From contig NZ_WELG01000002.1 of assembly GCF_009184425.1 (NCBI RefSeq), positions 1,644,741 to 1,708,740 on the forward strand: a DNA stretch of 64,000 nucleotides, given 5' to 3'. How positions within the stretch are numbered: position 1 is the first letter of the stretch; the number at the start of each line of letters is the position of its first letter. The notes beneath the pieces were generated by a model. The model was not told the origin of the DNA and did not search any database. It saw only the letters and a list, made by a program, of their open reading frames with translations. Below, piece after piece: positions 1 through 7,781 of the stretch. A program made the translations under genes and the position numbers. Origin of the DNA: Flagellimonas olearia (GTDB lineage: Bacteria; Bacteroidota; Bacteroidia; Flavobacteriales; Flavobacteriaceae).

Positions 1-939
1 GGCATCGGTATTGTCAAGGTAGGCGCCCAAATCAATGGGTGTCGCGGTTGGGTCGTCCGAAAGGGAAAGATTGTTTCCTGTGAGGCTTAAGTCTTGTAGT
101 TCGTTCGTATCACTCAAATCCTCATCCGCAGCAATATGGTTATTAATGGCGGTGGTGTTGGCGGTTATATTGGCGGTATTGGCAGTAATATCCGCACTCT
201 CTTCCAGTGATGAAAGATTGGCAGAAAAACTGGTGGCGCCTTCGGTAACCGTTATTTGGTTGGTGGTGGTGTTAAAGGTTACTCCCGTAATATCATCATC
301 CGCTAGATTGTCCACATAACTTTTTGTGGCGGCATCCTGCGGGGCTGTTGGGTTTTGTAGATTGGTAAGCCTAGCGGCATTCCCCATGCTTACATCCGCA
401 GTAGGAGTGCCAAACCCGCTAAGGGGAATGGACAATTTGTCCAATTTAGCGTTGGTTATGGTACCGTTTTGTATTTTATCGTTGGTAATGGTCTCTACGG
501 CAATATGGGAATTGAGAACGGAGAAATTGGTGATGTTGTCACTTCCAATCTTGTTGACCTCATAATTGTAATTGATGCCATCGGGCGTATCCTCTTGGGT
601 AATGACCACTGTGCTGTCCCGTGACGTAACATTGTACAGGGCCAAAGTGCTTACCGTGAAAGAATTGTCCAGGGCTTCGCAGATATTGATCCATTCCGTT
701 CCATTGTAGTAATGGAGGCAGTCTTCGTCGGTATTGTACACCAAGGCACCGGCCAAAGGGGTGATGCTGTTCATCTGGCCATTGTTGACTCTGGTGATGA
801 CCAAGGCACGGGTGCTGCTTTCCAATTCCAGTACCGAGGCGGGGTGCAAGGTTTGCGGATTGTTGCCAATTTTTACCTGACCACTAAGGGTGTTGATCAT
901 GAGTAGGCCAATGACCAAGTAGAGGATATGCGTTTTCAC
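1..939 (-). CDS. Repetitive cell-surface / tail-fibre-like protein, N-terminal part (runs off the left edge)
   Basis: The frame is open from a GTG at 939 to base 1 with no stop, so about 313 residues are present and the C-terminus is missing. The product starts with a signal peptide (MKTHILYLVIGLLMINTLSGQ) and continues with VKIGNNPQTLHPASVLELES and YNTDEDCLHYYNGTEWINIC, a head typical of large flavobacterial exported proteins. Further on it has SYVDN, repeated ITANTANITANTTAI heptad-like runs, and the GNNLSLSDDP...IDLGAYLDNTDA unit that recurs in flavobacterial adhesin/tail-fibre-like proteins. No enzyme motif is visible. Export and a structural or adhesive role are inferred from composition. 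The GTG start is chosen because it gives a clean signal peptide; an ATG 39 bases further in would truncate it. Confidence 0.75.
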   Translation of the reverse strand, partial: MKTHILYLVIGLLMINTLSGQVKIGNNPQTLHPASVLELESSTRALVITRVNNGQMNSITPLAGALVYNTDEDCLHYYNGTEWINICEALDNSFTVSTLALYNVTSRDSTVVITQEDTPDGINYNYEVNKIGSDNITNFSVLNSHIAVETITNDKIQNGTITNAKLDKLSIPLSGFGTPTADVSMGNAARLTNLQNPTAPQDAATKSYVDNLADDDITGVTFNTTTNQITVTEGATSFSANLSSLEESADITANTANITANTTAINNHIAADEDLSDTNELQDLSLTGNNLSLSDDPTATPIDLGAYLDNTDA

Positions 940-973
940 AGTATTCGTATTTGAGGTTTCCAAACGGAAACTA

Positions 974-981
974 CAAAACTA
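974..981 (-). promoter_or_regulatory. -7 promoter box for the surface-protein gene
   Basis: On the minus strand this reads TAGTTTTG, a full match to the Bacteroidota -7 consensus TAnnTTTG, 34 bases before the GTG start. No convincing -33 TTG lies at the usual spacing. A small inverted repeat (GTTTCC-AAAC-GGAAAC, 956-971) lies between the box and the gene, in what would be the 5' leader. Confidence 0.4.
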
Positions 982-1029
982 AACCTATGATCGGATTATG
1001 GGAACATTTCCCGTCAAAATACGAAGTTC

Positions 1030-1052
1030 AAGGGTGAACGGGCACCCTTTTT
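1030..1052 (+). terminator. Terminator-like hairpin in the divergent intergenic region
   Basis: AAGGGTG and CACCCTT form a 7-bp stem around AACGGG, followed on the plus strand by a short T-run. It lies about 100 bases before the plus-strand gene at 1151, between two divergent genes, where no upstream plus-strand gene needs a terminator. It may end an early transcript or be chance. I see no leader ORF with it. Confidence 0.3.
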
Positions 1053-1150
1053 GTCCCAAAACCTGTGATAGAATTAACAAAAGTTTAGAACGGCTTTATT
1101 TTTTTATATCGTCTTCAAGGGTTTTCTTTAACTTGGGTTAAATATGTTTT

Positions 1151-1891
1151 ATGAAAAATGCAATTGTCATCCTGTTCTCATTGCTCCTTTCCGGGCTGTC
1201 CATGGCGCAGGATAACCGCCAGATTTTGAGGGGAAAAGTACTTTACAGGAATACCAATGTGCCCAATGAGAATGTCATCAATTCCACCACGGGAATGGCC
1301 ACCATCACCAATGAGGATGGTGAGTTTGCCATTTCGGTGCAGGCCGGGGACCAGTTGGTCTTCACGGCAATCAATTATCAGTTGGAAGTCATTACCATTA
1401 CAGCTGAAATACTTCAGAACAATCGGTTGGTGGTGGAAGTGAACGAAAAAGTACGGGAGTTGGATGAGGTGGTCGTGACCCCTGAGGACCAAGAACGTTT
1501 CCTGGAAGTGAAAAATGATGACTTTAAGGAGTATAATTATGAGATAGACCGTAGTACCGAAGTAGAGAACGTTGCGGAGTCCAGAAGCGTTCGTGGTATG
1601 CGGGACGGATTGAACTTTGTGAACATCTTCAAGGCCCTGTTCAAGGCCCAACAGGCCGAAGGACAGCAAAGGGCACCGCTCAAGGTCAGTGAGGTGCTTA
1701 GGCATGTCTATGACGATGAGTTTTTTGTGGCCGACCTACGATTGCCCCAGGATAAGATAGATGACTTCTTGTTGTATTGTGATGATAAAATCCCATCGCA
1801 GACCCTGCTGCGCAAGGAAAATGAATTTCAACTTATCGATTTTTTGGTAACCCAGAGCAAGGCTTATTTGGCCACCATGGATGACGAATGA
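1151..1891 (+). CDS. Exported carboxypeptidase-regulatory-like domain protein (first of a tandem pair)
   Basis: 246 residues. Residues 1-19 form a signal peptide ending AMAQ-type (GLSMAQ). Residues ~22-95 read as a carboxypeptidase-D regulatory-like beta-sandwich (ILRGKVLYRNTNVPNENV, TNEDGEFAISV, GDQLVFTAI), the fold that precedes TonB-dependent receptors. The domain ends ELDEVVVTP, resembling the start of a SusC-type plug, but no receptor barrel follows. The remaining ~140 residues are unassigned. The C-terminal third (FFVADLRLPQDKIDDFLLYC) resembles that of the next gene, so the two are likely diverged duplicates. The stop overlaps the next start in an ATGA, implying coupled translation. 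The function is unknown; an envelope location is inferred from the signal peptide. Confidence 0.8.
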   Translation: MKNAIVILFSLLLSGLSMAQDNRQILRGKVLYRNTNVPNENVINSTTGMATITNEDGEFAISVQAGDQLVFTAINYQLEVITITAEILQNNRLVVEVNEKVRELDEVVVTPEDQERFLEVKNDDFKEYNYEIDRSTEVENVAESRSVRGMRDGLNFVNIFKALFKAQQAEGQQRAPLKVSEVLRHVYDDEFFVADLRLPQDKIDDFLLYCDDKIPSQTLLRKENEFQLIDFLVTQSKAYLATMDDE

Positions 1892-2682
1892 AAAGATTCC
1901 TTCTGGCACTCGGATGCCTTATGGCAATTTCGGTCCAAGCGCAAGACGGGCCTTCCAAATCCCTTTTGGGTAGGGTAACCAGCCAAGGGGGTGATGTGGC
2001 CGGGGTAGTGGTCCAGAACATCAATTCAGAACAGGCCGTGATCACCGATATGGATGGGAACTTTTCCATTACGGTGCAGCGGAACGATACCTTGGTGTTT
2101 TCCGCCGTTCAGTATCAAAGAAAGGTGCTTCCCATAACTGAAGTGCTCTACCAAACCAGTTTTGTCATGGTTCCCTTGGATGAGTTTGTGAATGAACTGA
2201 AGGAAGTAGTAGTAAGGCCGTATGACCTTTCCGGTGATCTAAATCAGGATTTGGATAAACTCACCTTGGAGAAAGACGTAAGCGCCGAAGCCTTGGGACT
2301 GCCCAATGCACACCAAAAAATACCCACCCAAAGTGAACGGAAATTACAGGAAGCATCAGCAGGGATGTATTCACTTAGTCAACCTTTAAAAGTAGGAATA
2401 AACCCGATAATTAATGCCATAACCGGTCGCACCAAGATGTTGAAGGAAAGGGTAAAGTTGGATGGGGCCTATGCGAGGACCCAAAGGGTCCAGGATTTTT
2501 ATGTGGACTCGCTTTTTGTGGTCACGTTAAAGATTCCCATGGAAAAGATTGATGACTTTATGTATTTCTGTGAAGTAGATGAAGCTTTCCAAAAAACCGT
2601 AGATTCGCAGGATAAACTCAAAATCTGGGATTTTATGGTCCAAAAGAGCAGGATGTATCGGAAGAACAATGATCTAGACTAG
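1888..2682 (+). CDS. Exported carboxypeptidase-regulatory-like domain protein (second of a tandem pair)
   Basis: 264 residues, starting in an ATGA overlap with its paralogue. Signal peptide 1-19 (MKRFLLALGCLMAISVQAQ). A carboxypeptidase-regulatory-like domain spans ~24-105 (LLGRVTSQGGDVAGVVV, ITDMDGNFSITV, DTLVFSAVQYQ), ending in ELKEVVVRPYDLSGDL, again like a TonB-plug entry with no barrel. The C-terminal segment LFVVTLKIPMEKIDDFMYFC matches the previous protein in pattern, which supports a tandem duplication. No catalytic motif is seen. The two genes, the DUF6702-like gene and the M1 peptidase all run in the same direction and are probably a conserved flavobacterial neighbourhood; a shared role is only inferred. 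Confidence 0.8.
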   Translation: MKRFLLALGCLMAISVQAQDGPSKSLLGRVTSQGGDVAGVVVQNINSEQAVITDMDGNFSITVQRNDTLVFSAVQYQRKVLPITEVLYQTSFVMVPLDEFVNELKEVVVRPYDLSGDLNQDLDKLTLEKDVSAEALGLPNAHQKIPTQSERKLQEASAGMYSLSQPLKVGINPIINAITGRTKMLKERVKLDGAYARTQRVQDFYVDSLFVVTLKIPMEKIDDFMYFCEVDEAFQKTVDSQDKLKIWDFMVQKSRMYRKNNDLD

Positions 2683-2756
2683 ATTTTCCCCCATCCTTTG
2701 GCATAGAAATTGACCTATACCATAACACAGATAAAGTTTTGAGTCTAATATTGCAT

Positions 2757-3275
2757 ATGATGAAAATGAGAATTACAAAAAGAGCGGTACTGCTTTTTAC
2801 TGCCGTACTTCTTTTGTCCTTCACATCCGCACATAAATTTTACGTTAGCGTTACCAATGTGGTGTATTCCGAAACAGAGGATGCCCTACAGATCACCAGT
2901 CGCATTTTTATTGATGATATGGAGAAATTGTTGGAGGAGCGCTACGGCATCAAGGCCAAATTGTCCACTCCCAACGAAGCCAAGGTTTCGGATGAATACA
3001 TTGAAAAATATTTTAGGGCCAAGTTTGTCCTGGAACTTGATGGAAAGCCAACTCCCTATACCTTTTTGGGCAAACGTTACGACAATGATGTGGTCATCTG
3101 CTATTTAGAGGTGGCCCAAGCCAATTTTGACGAGCTAAAAACACTTTCCGTACAAAATGAAATCCTTACCGATCTTTTCGATGAGCAACAAAATGTGGTC
3201 CATATCAAATGGAAGGGGCACAAAAAGAGTTTTGTGCTCATTAAGGAAAATAATAAAGGAATGTTAAACTTATAA
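2757..3275 (+). CDS. DUF6702-like exported protein
   Basis: 172 residues from the ATG at 2757 (MMKMRITKRAV). The open frame reaches an earlier start at 2739, but that would place six extra residues ahead of an otherwise normal signal peptide (AVLLFTAVLLLSFTSA). After cleavage it begins HKFYVSVTNVVYSETEDALQ, a pattern I recognise from small proteins encoded just before M1 peptidases in Flavobacteriaceae and catalogued, to my recollection, as DUF6702. It is mostly beta, with no cysteines and no catalytic residues visible. The position between the regulatory-domain pair and the M1 peptidase suggests a periplasmic accessory role; the function is unknown. Confidence 0.75.
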   Translation: MMKMRITKRAVLLFTAVLLLSFTSAHKFYVSVTNVVYSETEDALQITSRIFIDDMEKLLEERYGIKAKLSTPNEAKVSDEYIEKYFRAKFVLELDGKPTPYTFLGKRYDNDVVICYLEVAQANFDELKTLSVQNEILTDLFDEQQNVVHIKWKGHKKSFVLIKENNKGMLNL

Positions 3276-3279
3276 CGTA

Positions 3280-3312
3280 TTGTTAAGAATTGGTTAAAAT
3301 ACGCTATTTTTC
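3280..3312 (+). promoter_or_regulatory. Candidate promoter of the M1 peptidase gene
   Basis: TTG (3280-3282), a 22-base spacer, then TATTTTTC (3305-3312), matching 7 of 8 positions of TAnnTTTG. It lies 23 bases before the ATG at 3336 and just after the previous stop, so the peptidase can be expressed independently. Confidence 0.4.
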
Positions 3313-3335
3313 ACCGTTTTAAAATCAAATTAAAA

Positions 3336-5654
3336 ATGAACAAAGTCAAGTATTGTGTTGCTTCTTTCTTGTTTCTTTTTGGCGCCGTGACCCTATCGGC
3401 GCAGGAAGAAGGAGAGGTGAAGCAAGAGCGACAACCCGGTCATTATAACCAAAGTAAATTTAAACAGTTGTACGAGGAGTTTTCCACTCCAAATGGCTAT
3501 AGGGCTGCATCTGGGGCACCGGGCCCAGATTATTACCAGCAGCAAGCCGACTATGTCATTGATGTGAAATTGGATGACAAAAATGCACGTATCCATGGCG
3601 AGGAGACCATTACCTATCACAACAATGCTCCCGAGGATTTGGAATTTCTATGGGTGCAGTTAGATCAAAACGTACGGGCCAAGGACTCAAAGTCTCCACT
3701 ACGCAACGGTAATGGGGTAAACATCGCCTATACGGCCGGAAATTTTGCCGAAACCTATATCAATGAACCCTTTGATGGAGGTTTCAACATTGAGTATGTA
3801 AAGGACGCCAGTGGAAAACCGTTGTCCTATACCATCAATCAGACCATGATGCGGTTGAACATTCCACAACCCTTGAAAAGTGGGGAAAAAATTTCCTTCT
3901 CCATAAAATGGTGGTACAATGTGCCCGATCATACCATAAGCAGGGCACGTTCCGGTTACGAGTATTTTGAAAAGGATGGCAACCGTGCCTATGTCATAGC
4001 GCAGTTTTTTCCAAGAATGGCAGTCTACAGCGATGTGGAAGGCTGGCAGAACCATCAGTTCTGGGGAAGTGGGGAGTTTGCCTTGCCCTTTGGAAATTAT
4101 GAGGTGAACATTACCGTACCCTCCGATCACGTTTTGGATGCCACGGGTGAATTGCAGAATCGCGATGAGGTGTTCTCCAAAGAAATGATGAAGCGTTATA
4201 AAGAAGCCAAAAAATCATACGATAAACCTGTGATCATTGTGAACCAGGCCGAGGCGGAAGCTGCTGAGAAAGGTTTTGCCACTGATACCAAGACCTGGAA
4301 GTTTAAGGCCACCAATGTCAGGGATTATGCTTTTGCCACATCCCGAAAATTCATTTGGGATATGCAGGCTGTAAAGATTGGCGGAAAGGACGTTATGGCC
4401 GTTTCCCTATATCCCAAGGAAGGAAACCCGCTTTGGGAAGATATGTCCACCAAAGCTGTGGTGCAGACCCTAAAGACTTATTCACAACATACGTTTGATT
4501 ATCCCTATCATAAGGCCATTTCGGTACACGCCAAGAACCAAGGTATGGAGTATCCCATGATTTGTTGGAATTATGGTCGCCCCAATGAGGATGGTACCTA
4601 CTCAGATAGGACCAAGTTTGGGATGATCAGTGTGATCATTCACGAAGTGGGCCATAACTTTTTCCCAATGATCGTAAATTCCGATGAACGTCAGTGGGGA
4701 TGGATGGATGAAGGTCTGGATACCTTTATGCAGTATTTGGCCGAGCAGGAATTTGGAAGAAACAACCCAAGCGTCATTTCCCCTAACGAAAATTACCCAT
4801 CACGAAGAGGAAATCCTGCCGATATTGTACCCTACATGAGTGGAGATCAGAGCACTATTTCCCCCATCATGTCCAATCCGGAGAACGTGTACCAATTGGG
4901 TCCCAATGCCTATGGCAAACCGGCTACGGCATTGAACATTTTAAGGGAGACCGTAATGGGCAGGGAGCTGTTCGATCATGCATTCAAGACCTATGCACAG
5001 CGTTGGATGTTCAAACATCCTACCCCAGAGGATTTCTTCCGTACCATGGAAGACGCTTCCGCAGTGGATTTGGATTGGTTCTGGAGAAGCTGGTTCTATA
5101 CCACCGATTATGTTGATATAGGCGTAAAAGGTGTCAAGAAGTACTATGTGAGCAGCGAGCCTACAGCGGAAATGAAAAAGTACATGGCGGATAGGAATAT
5201 TACCGAAGCCGATTTGCCGCCTTTGGTATATTTGGCCGAAGAAGATAGCGAGGACTTTATGCCCGAATTGAAAGGGAAGGCTCCCTCAGAAACTTCGCAG
5301 AACCTAAAAGAGTTTATGATGGACAACATGACCGAAGCCGATAGGGCGAAGGTCGAGGAGCCCAAATATTTCTACGAAATCACTTTTGATAAGCCGGGAG
5401 GCATACCCATGCCCTTGATCGTGGAGTATACCTATGCCGATGGTACCAAGGAAAATGTGACCTATCCCCCAGAAATTTGGAGAAAGAATGATACCGAAGT
5501 AAAAAGGGTCATTTCCTCACAAAAAGAATTGGTGGGGATCGTGGTAGATCCTAAATTGGAAACCGCGGACATTGATACCACCAATAATGCATGGCCCATG
5601 AAGGATGAAAAATCCGATTTTGACAAGTTCAAGGAGAACATCAAAGGAAAATAA
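3336..5654 (+). CDS. M1 family zinc metallopeptidase, exported
   Basis: 772 residues with signal peptide 1-22 (FLFLFGAVTLSAQ). The N-terminal half is an aminopeptidase-N-like beta domain. The thermolysin-like core holds GMEYPM, equivalent to the substrate-binding GAMEN motif, then HEVGH at 436-440 and the third zinc ligand E459 in WMDEGLDTF. The spacing is the HEXXH-x18-E of family M1. A catalytic tyrosine region (YQLGPNAYGKPATAL) follows. It probably trims peptides in the periplasm or at the outer membrane. The C-terminal ~170 residues (from about VKGVKKYYV) are an extension seen in Bacteroidota members. A strong intrinsic terminator follows, so this closes the transcription unit. Confidence 0.93.
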   Translation: MNKVKYCVASFLFLFGAVTLSAQEEGEVKQERQPGHYNQSKFKQLYEEFSTPNGYRAASGAPGPDYYQQQADYVIDVKLDDKNARIHGEETITYHNNAPEDLEFLWVQLDQNVRAKDSKSPLRNGNGVNIAYTAGNFAETYINEPFDGGFNIEYVKDASGKPLSYTINQTMMRLNIPQPLKSGEKISFSIKWWYNVPDHTISRARSGYEYFEKDGNRAYVIAQFFPRMAVYSDVEGWQNHQFWGSGEFALPFGNYEVNITVPSDHVLDATGELQNRDEVFSKEMMKRYKEAKKSYDKPVIIVNQAEAEAAEKGFATDTKTWKFKATNVRDYAFATSRKFIWDMQAVKIGGKDVMAVSLYPKEGNPLWEDMSTKAVVQTLKTYSQHTFDYPYHKAISVHAKNQGMEYPMICWNYGRPNEDGTYSDRTKFGMISVIIHEVGHNFFPMIVNSDERQWGWMDEGLDTFMQYLAEQEFGRNNPSVISPNENYPSRRGNPADIVPYMSGDQSTISPIMSNPENVYQLGPNAYGKPATALNILRETVMGRELFDHAFKTYAQRWMFKHPTPEDFFRTMEDASAVDLDWFWRSWFYTTDYVDIGVKGVKKYYVSSEPTAEMKKYMADRNITEADLPPLVYLAEEDSEDFMPELKGKAPSETSQNLKEFMMDNMTEADRAKVEEPKYFYEITFDKPGGIPMPLIVEYTYADGTKENVTYPPEIWRKNDTEVKRVISSQKELVGIVVDPKLETADIDTTNNAWPMKDEKSDFDKFKENIKGK

Positions 5655-5671
5655 TACAAAACTCTTGAAAG

Positions 5672-5699
5672 AGCCTCGTGATTTCACGGGGCTTTTTTT
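5672..5699 (+). terminator. Intrinsic terminator after the M1 peptidase gene
   Basis: AGCCTCGTG and CACGGGGCT pair over 9 bp around ATTT, followed by seven T. It ends transcription 18 bases after the peptidase stop and separates it from tatA. Confidence 0.85.
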
Positions 5700-5732
5700 A
5701 TTTTCCCAACAACTTCTGATTATATTTGTTGC

Positions 5733-6011
5733 ATGTATTTTCTATTCATTAGCGGAGGAGAGATTTTTTTCATCCTATTTATAGTGGTGATGGTCTTTGG
5801 TGCCGATAAAATCCCTGGAATAGCCAAGGGGCTTGGTAAGGGAATGCGTCAGCTGCGGGATGCTACGGACGACATTAAGCGTGAAATCCAGAAAAGTGCC
5901 GAAAGCCAAGGCATCGATACCGATTTTACCAAGGATATTAGGAATGAACTCAACGAGGTCAAGAAAAATGTGGATGAAGTAACGGGCTCCATCAAAAGGG
6001 GAACCAAGTAA
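5733..6011 (+). CDS. tatA: Twin-arginine translocase subunit TatA/TatE
   Basis: 92 residues, a usual TatA/E size. A short N-terminal membrane helix (FFILFIVVMVFG) is followed by the hinge FGADKIPGIAKGLGKGMRQL and an amphipathic helix, then a charged, Lys/Glu-rich soluble tail. This is the TatA plan: the helix anchors in the inner membrane, and the amphipathic part lies on the membrane and forms the channel for folded, RR-signal proteins. No tatC is nearby, which is common in Bacteroidota. The stop is 3 bases before the PAP2 start, so the two are likely co-transcribed. TatB is less likely because the tail is short. Confidence 0.9.
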   Translation: MYFLFISGGEIFFILFIVVMVFGADKIPGIAKGLGKGMRQLRDATDDIKREIQKSAESQGIDTDFTKDIRNELNEVKKNVDEVTGSIKRGTK

Positions 6012-6014
6012 TCC

Positions 6015-6575
6015 ATGTTGGAGCGGCTTCTGGAGTGGGATCGGGACACCTTTATCTATCTCAATGGGCTGGGTATTGAAAAATATGACGGCTTTTGGAC
6101 CGTTGTCACCAATTTCTGGACTTGGACGCCACTCTTTATTCTCTTTATCTTTCTATTGTTCCTAAAATTTTCGAAGCGCGAAGCCTTTTATAAATTATTG
6201 ACCGTTTTGGGGTTGGCGCTTTTTATCACGGCCATTACCCATTGGACCAAGATTTCCGTCGCTCGTTTGAGGCCGAACAACACTGAGGAAATCAATTTAC
6301 TTATACGGATTCTAAAAAGCCCAACCGATTATAGTTTTTTCTCTGGGCATGCCTCAAGCTCATTTTCCCTGACCCTATTGGTATTTCTTTTTTTGAGGAA
6401 AAAAGTGAAATGGGCCTATTTGTTTTTTGTTTGGCCCATCCTTTTTACCATGAGCCGTATTTATGTGGGTGTGCATTATCCCATCGATATTATTGTGGGG
6501 ATGTTGGTAGGATTGTTGTCAGGAGTGCTTTTTTATAGACTGTACCAAAGATTTATTTCACCCTACACAGGGTAA
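6015..6575 (+). CDS. PAP2-family membrane phosphatase
   Basis: 186 residues with several membrane helices (e.g. FWTWTPLFILFIFLLFL, LLTVLGLALFITAI). The three PAP2 signatures are present: K79-x6-R86P87 (KISVARLRP), SGH at 110-112, and SRIYVGVHYPIDIIVG with the second catalytic histidine. Such enzymes dephosphorylate lipid phosphates such as undecaprenyl diphosphate, phosphatidate or phosphatidylglycerol phosphate; which substrate applies cannot be told here. The gene follows tatA by 3 bases and its 3' end overlaps the convergent O-methyltransferase gene by 23 bases, so the two transcripts would be antisense at their ends. Confidence 0.9.
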   Translation: MLERLLEWDRDTFIYLNGLGIEKYDGFWTVVTNFWTWTPLFILFIFLLFLKFSKREAFYKLLTVLGLALFITAITHWTKISVARLRPNNTEEINLLIRILKSPTDYSFFSGHASSSFSLTLLVFLFLRKKVKWAYLFFVWPILFTMSRIYVGVHYPIDIIVGMLVGLLSGVLFYRLYQRFISPYTG

Positions 6576-7194
6576 GTCCATCCCTGATGGGCAACAATAC
6601 CGTTTCCACTCTGGGGTCGTTCTTCAGTTTTTCGTTATAGGCAAGAAGTGATGCCGTGGCCTTGTCGGATGGGTCAAGAGGTTCCACTACTTTTCCAGAC
6701 CAAAGTACATTGTCCGAAAGAATGACACTGCCCGGTTTGGTTTTTTGTATAACGGCTTCAAAGTAAGCATCATACTCCACCTTAAAGGCATCTATGAAGA
6801 TGAGGTCAAAAGTAAGGTCGAGTTTAGGGATGATATCGAGTGCATCACCCGTATGTTGTATGATTTGGGAAGCGTAATCACTCCTATCAAAATACCTGCG
6901 TTGCATATCGTGCAGTTCCTCATTGACTTCAATAGTGTGCAATTGACCATCTTTTTGAAGGCCCTCGGCCAAGCATAGCGCTGAATACCCCGTATAGGTT
7001 CCAATCTCCAAAATGTTTTTTGGTGCGATGATTTTGGAAAGTAAGCTCAACACCCGTCCCTGAAAATGCCCGGTGATCATGCGGGGGCGGACCACTTTCA
7101 AGTGGGTTTCCCGGGAGAGTTCCGCCAAAAGGGCCGGTTCGTCCTCGGAACTGTTGATCAGATAATTTTCAAGTGTGGAAGAAAGAAAATGCAT
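6553..7194 (-). CDS. Class I SAM-dependent O-methyltransferase (caffeoyl-CoA OMT type)
   Basis: 213 residues. SAM motif I is ILEIGTYTGYSALCLAEG, preceded by PKN, and FDLIFIDAFKVEYDAYFE supplies the metal-binding Asp region typical of the cation-dependent OMT family. DNVLWSGKV (motif with the metal-binding DN) and the closing IRDGLTLCRVK are also family features. It would methylate a catechol-like or related hydroxyl group in the cytoplasm; the natural substrate is unknown. The 3' end overlaps the convergent PAP2 gene by 23 bases. It stands alone on the minus strand. Confidence 0.9.
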   Translation of the reverse strand: MHFLSSTLENYLINSSEDEPALLAELSRETHLKVVRPRMITGHFQGRVLSLLSKIIAPKNILEIGTYTGYSALCLAEGLQKDGQLHTIEVNEELHDMQRRYFDRSDYASQIIQHTGDALDIIPKLDLTFDLIFIDAFKVEYDAYFEAVIQKTKPGSVILSDNVLWSGKVVEPLDPSDKATASLLAYNEKLKNDPRVETVLLPIRDGLTLCRVK

Positions 7195-7258
7195 GTTTTT
7201 ATTTTTGCAAAAATAGAGAAAGAACTACATTGAAATACCAGTTTAGCAAAAGGAAACC

Positions 7259-7723
7259 ATGTCAATGAAAAATATACAGATCAGGAATGCCCATTTGAAG
7301 GATTTGCCTTTGCTCTTGGAGTTTGAGCAGAAAATCATAAAAGCGGAACGCCCTTTTGATGTTACCCTCAAGGAAGACCCCATCAGTTATTATGACCTCA
7401 AGGCCATGATTTTGGATAAGGAAGCTTCCGTAGTGGTAGCCGAAGTGGATGAAAAGGTGGTGGCTTCGGGCTATGCCATTCCCAAAAGGGCAAGACATTA
7501 TTTGGATCATGAATACTATGCCTATTTGGGTTTTATGTATACTGATGATGAGTACCGTGGTATGGGCATCAACGCTAAGATTGTGGAGAACTTAAAGTCT
7601 TGGTCCTTGGAGAAAGGATTCAAAGAAATCAGGCTAACCGTTTACAATGATAACCTGCCAGCCATTAAGGCTTATGAAAAAGTGGGTTTTAAAAAGCATA
7701 TCATAGAAATGCGTTTGGAATGA
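7259..7723 (+). CDS. GNAT-family N-acetyltransferase
   Basis: 154 residues. The acetyl-CoA motif A is LGFMYTDDEYRGMGINAKIV, with the pyrophosphate-binding region degenerate relative to RxxGxG/A (R-G-M-G-I-N), followed by beta-6/7 RLTVYNDNLPAIKAYEKVGF, the usual GNAT ending. A second in-frame ATG two codons in (7265) could be the true start. The substrate is unknown. It stands between the O-methyltransferase (divergent) and kynU (same strand, 58 bases away with its own -7 box). Confidence 0.88.
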   Translation: MSMKNIQIRNAHLKDLPLLLEFEQKIIKAERPFDVTLKEDPISYYDLKAMILDKEASVVVAEVDEKVVASGYAIPKRARHYLDHEYYAYLGFMYTDDEYRGMGINAKIVENLKSWSLEKGFKEIRLTVYNDNLPAIKAYEKVGFKKHIIEMRLE

Positions 7724-7753
7724 TCAATAAAAGTAAAATCGTATGACAAGTTG

Positions 7754-7761
7754 TATTTTTG
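7754..7761 (+). promoter_or_regulatory. -7 promoter box of kynU
   Basis: TATTTTTG is a full TAnnTTTG match, 20 bases before the kynU ATG. A -33 TTG at the standard spacing is not evident. The same octamer precedes kmo and clpP. Confidence 0.45.
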
Positions 7762-7781
7762 AAACCGATTAAAAGCATGGT

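Noticed and set aside
35-906. Several plus-strand open frames of 64-94 codons at the left edge
   Set aside because: They are shadows of the long minus-strand surface-protein frame, which has a signal peptide and repeated motifs; the plus frames are low-complexity and have no plausible start context.
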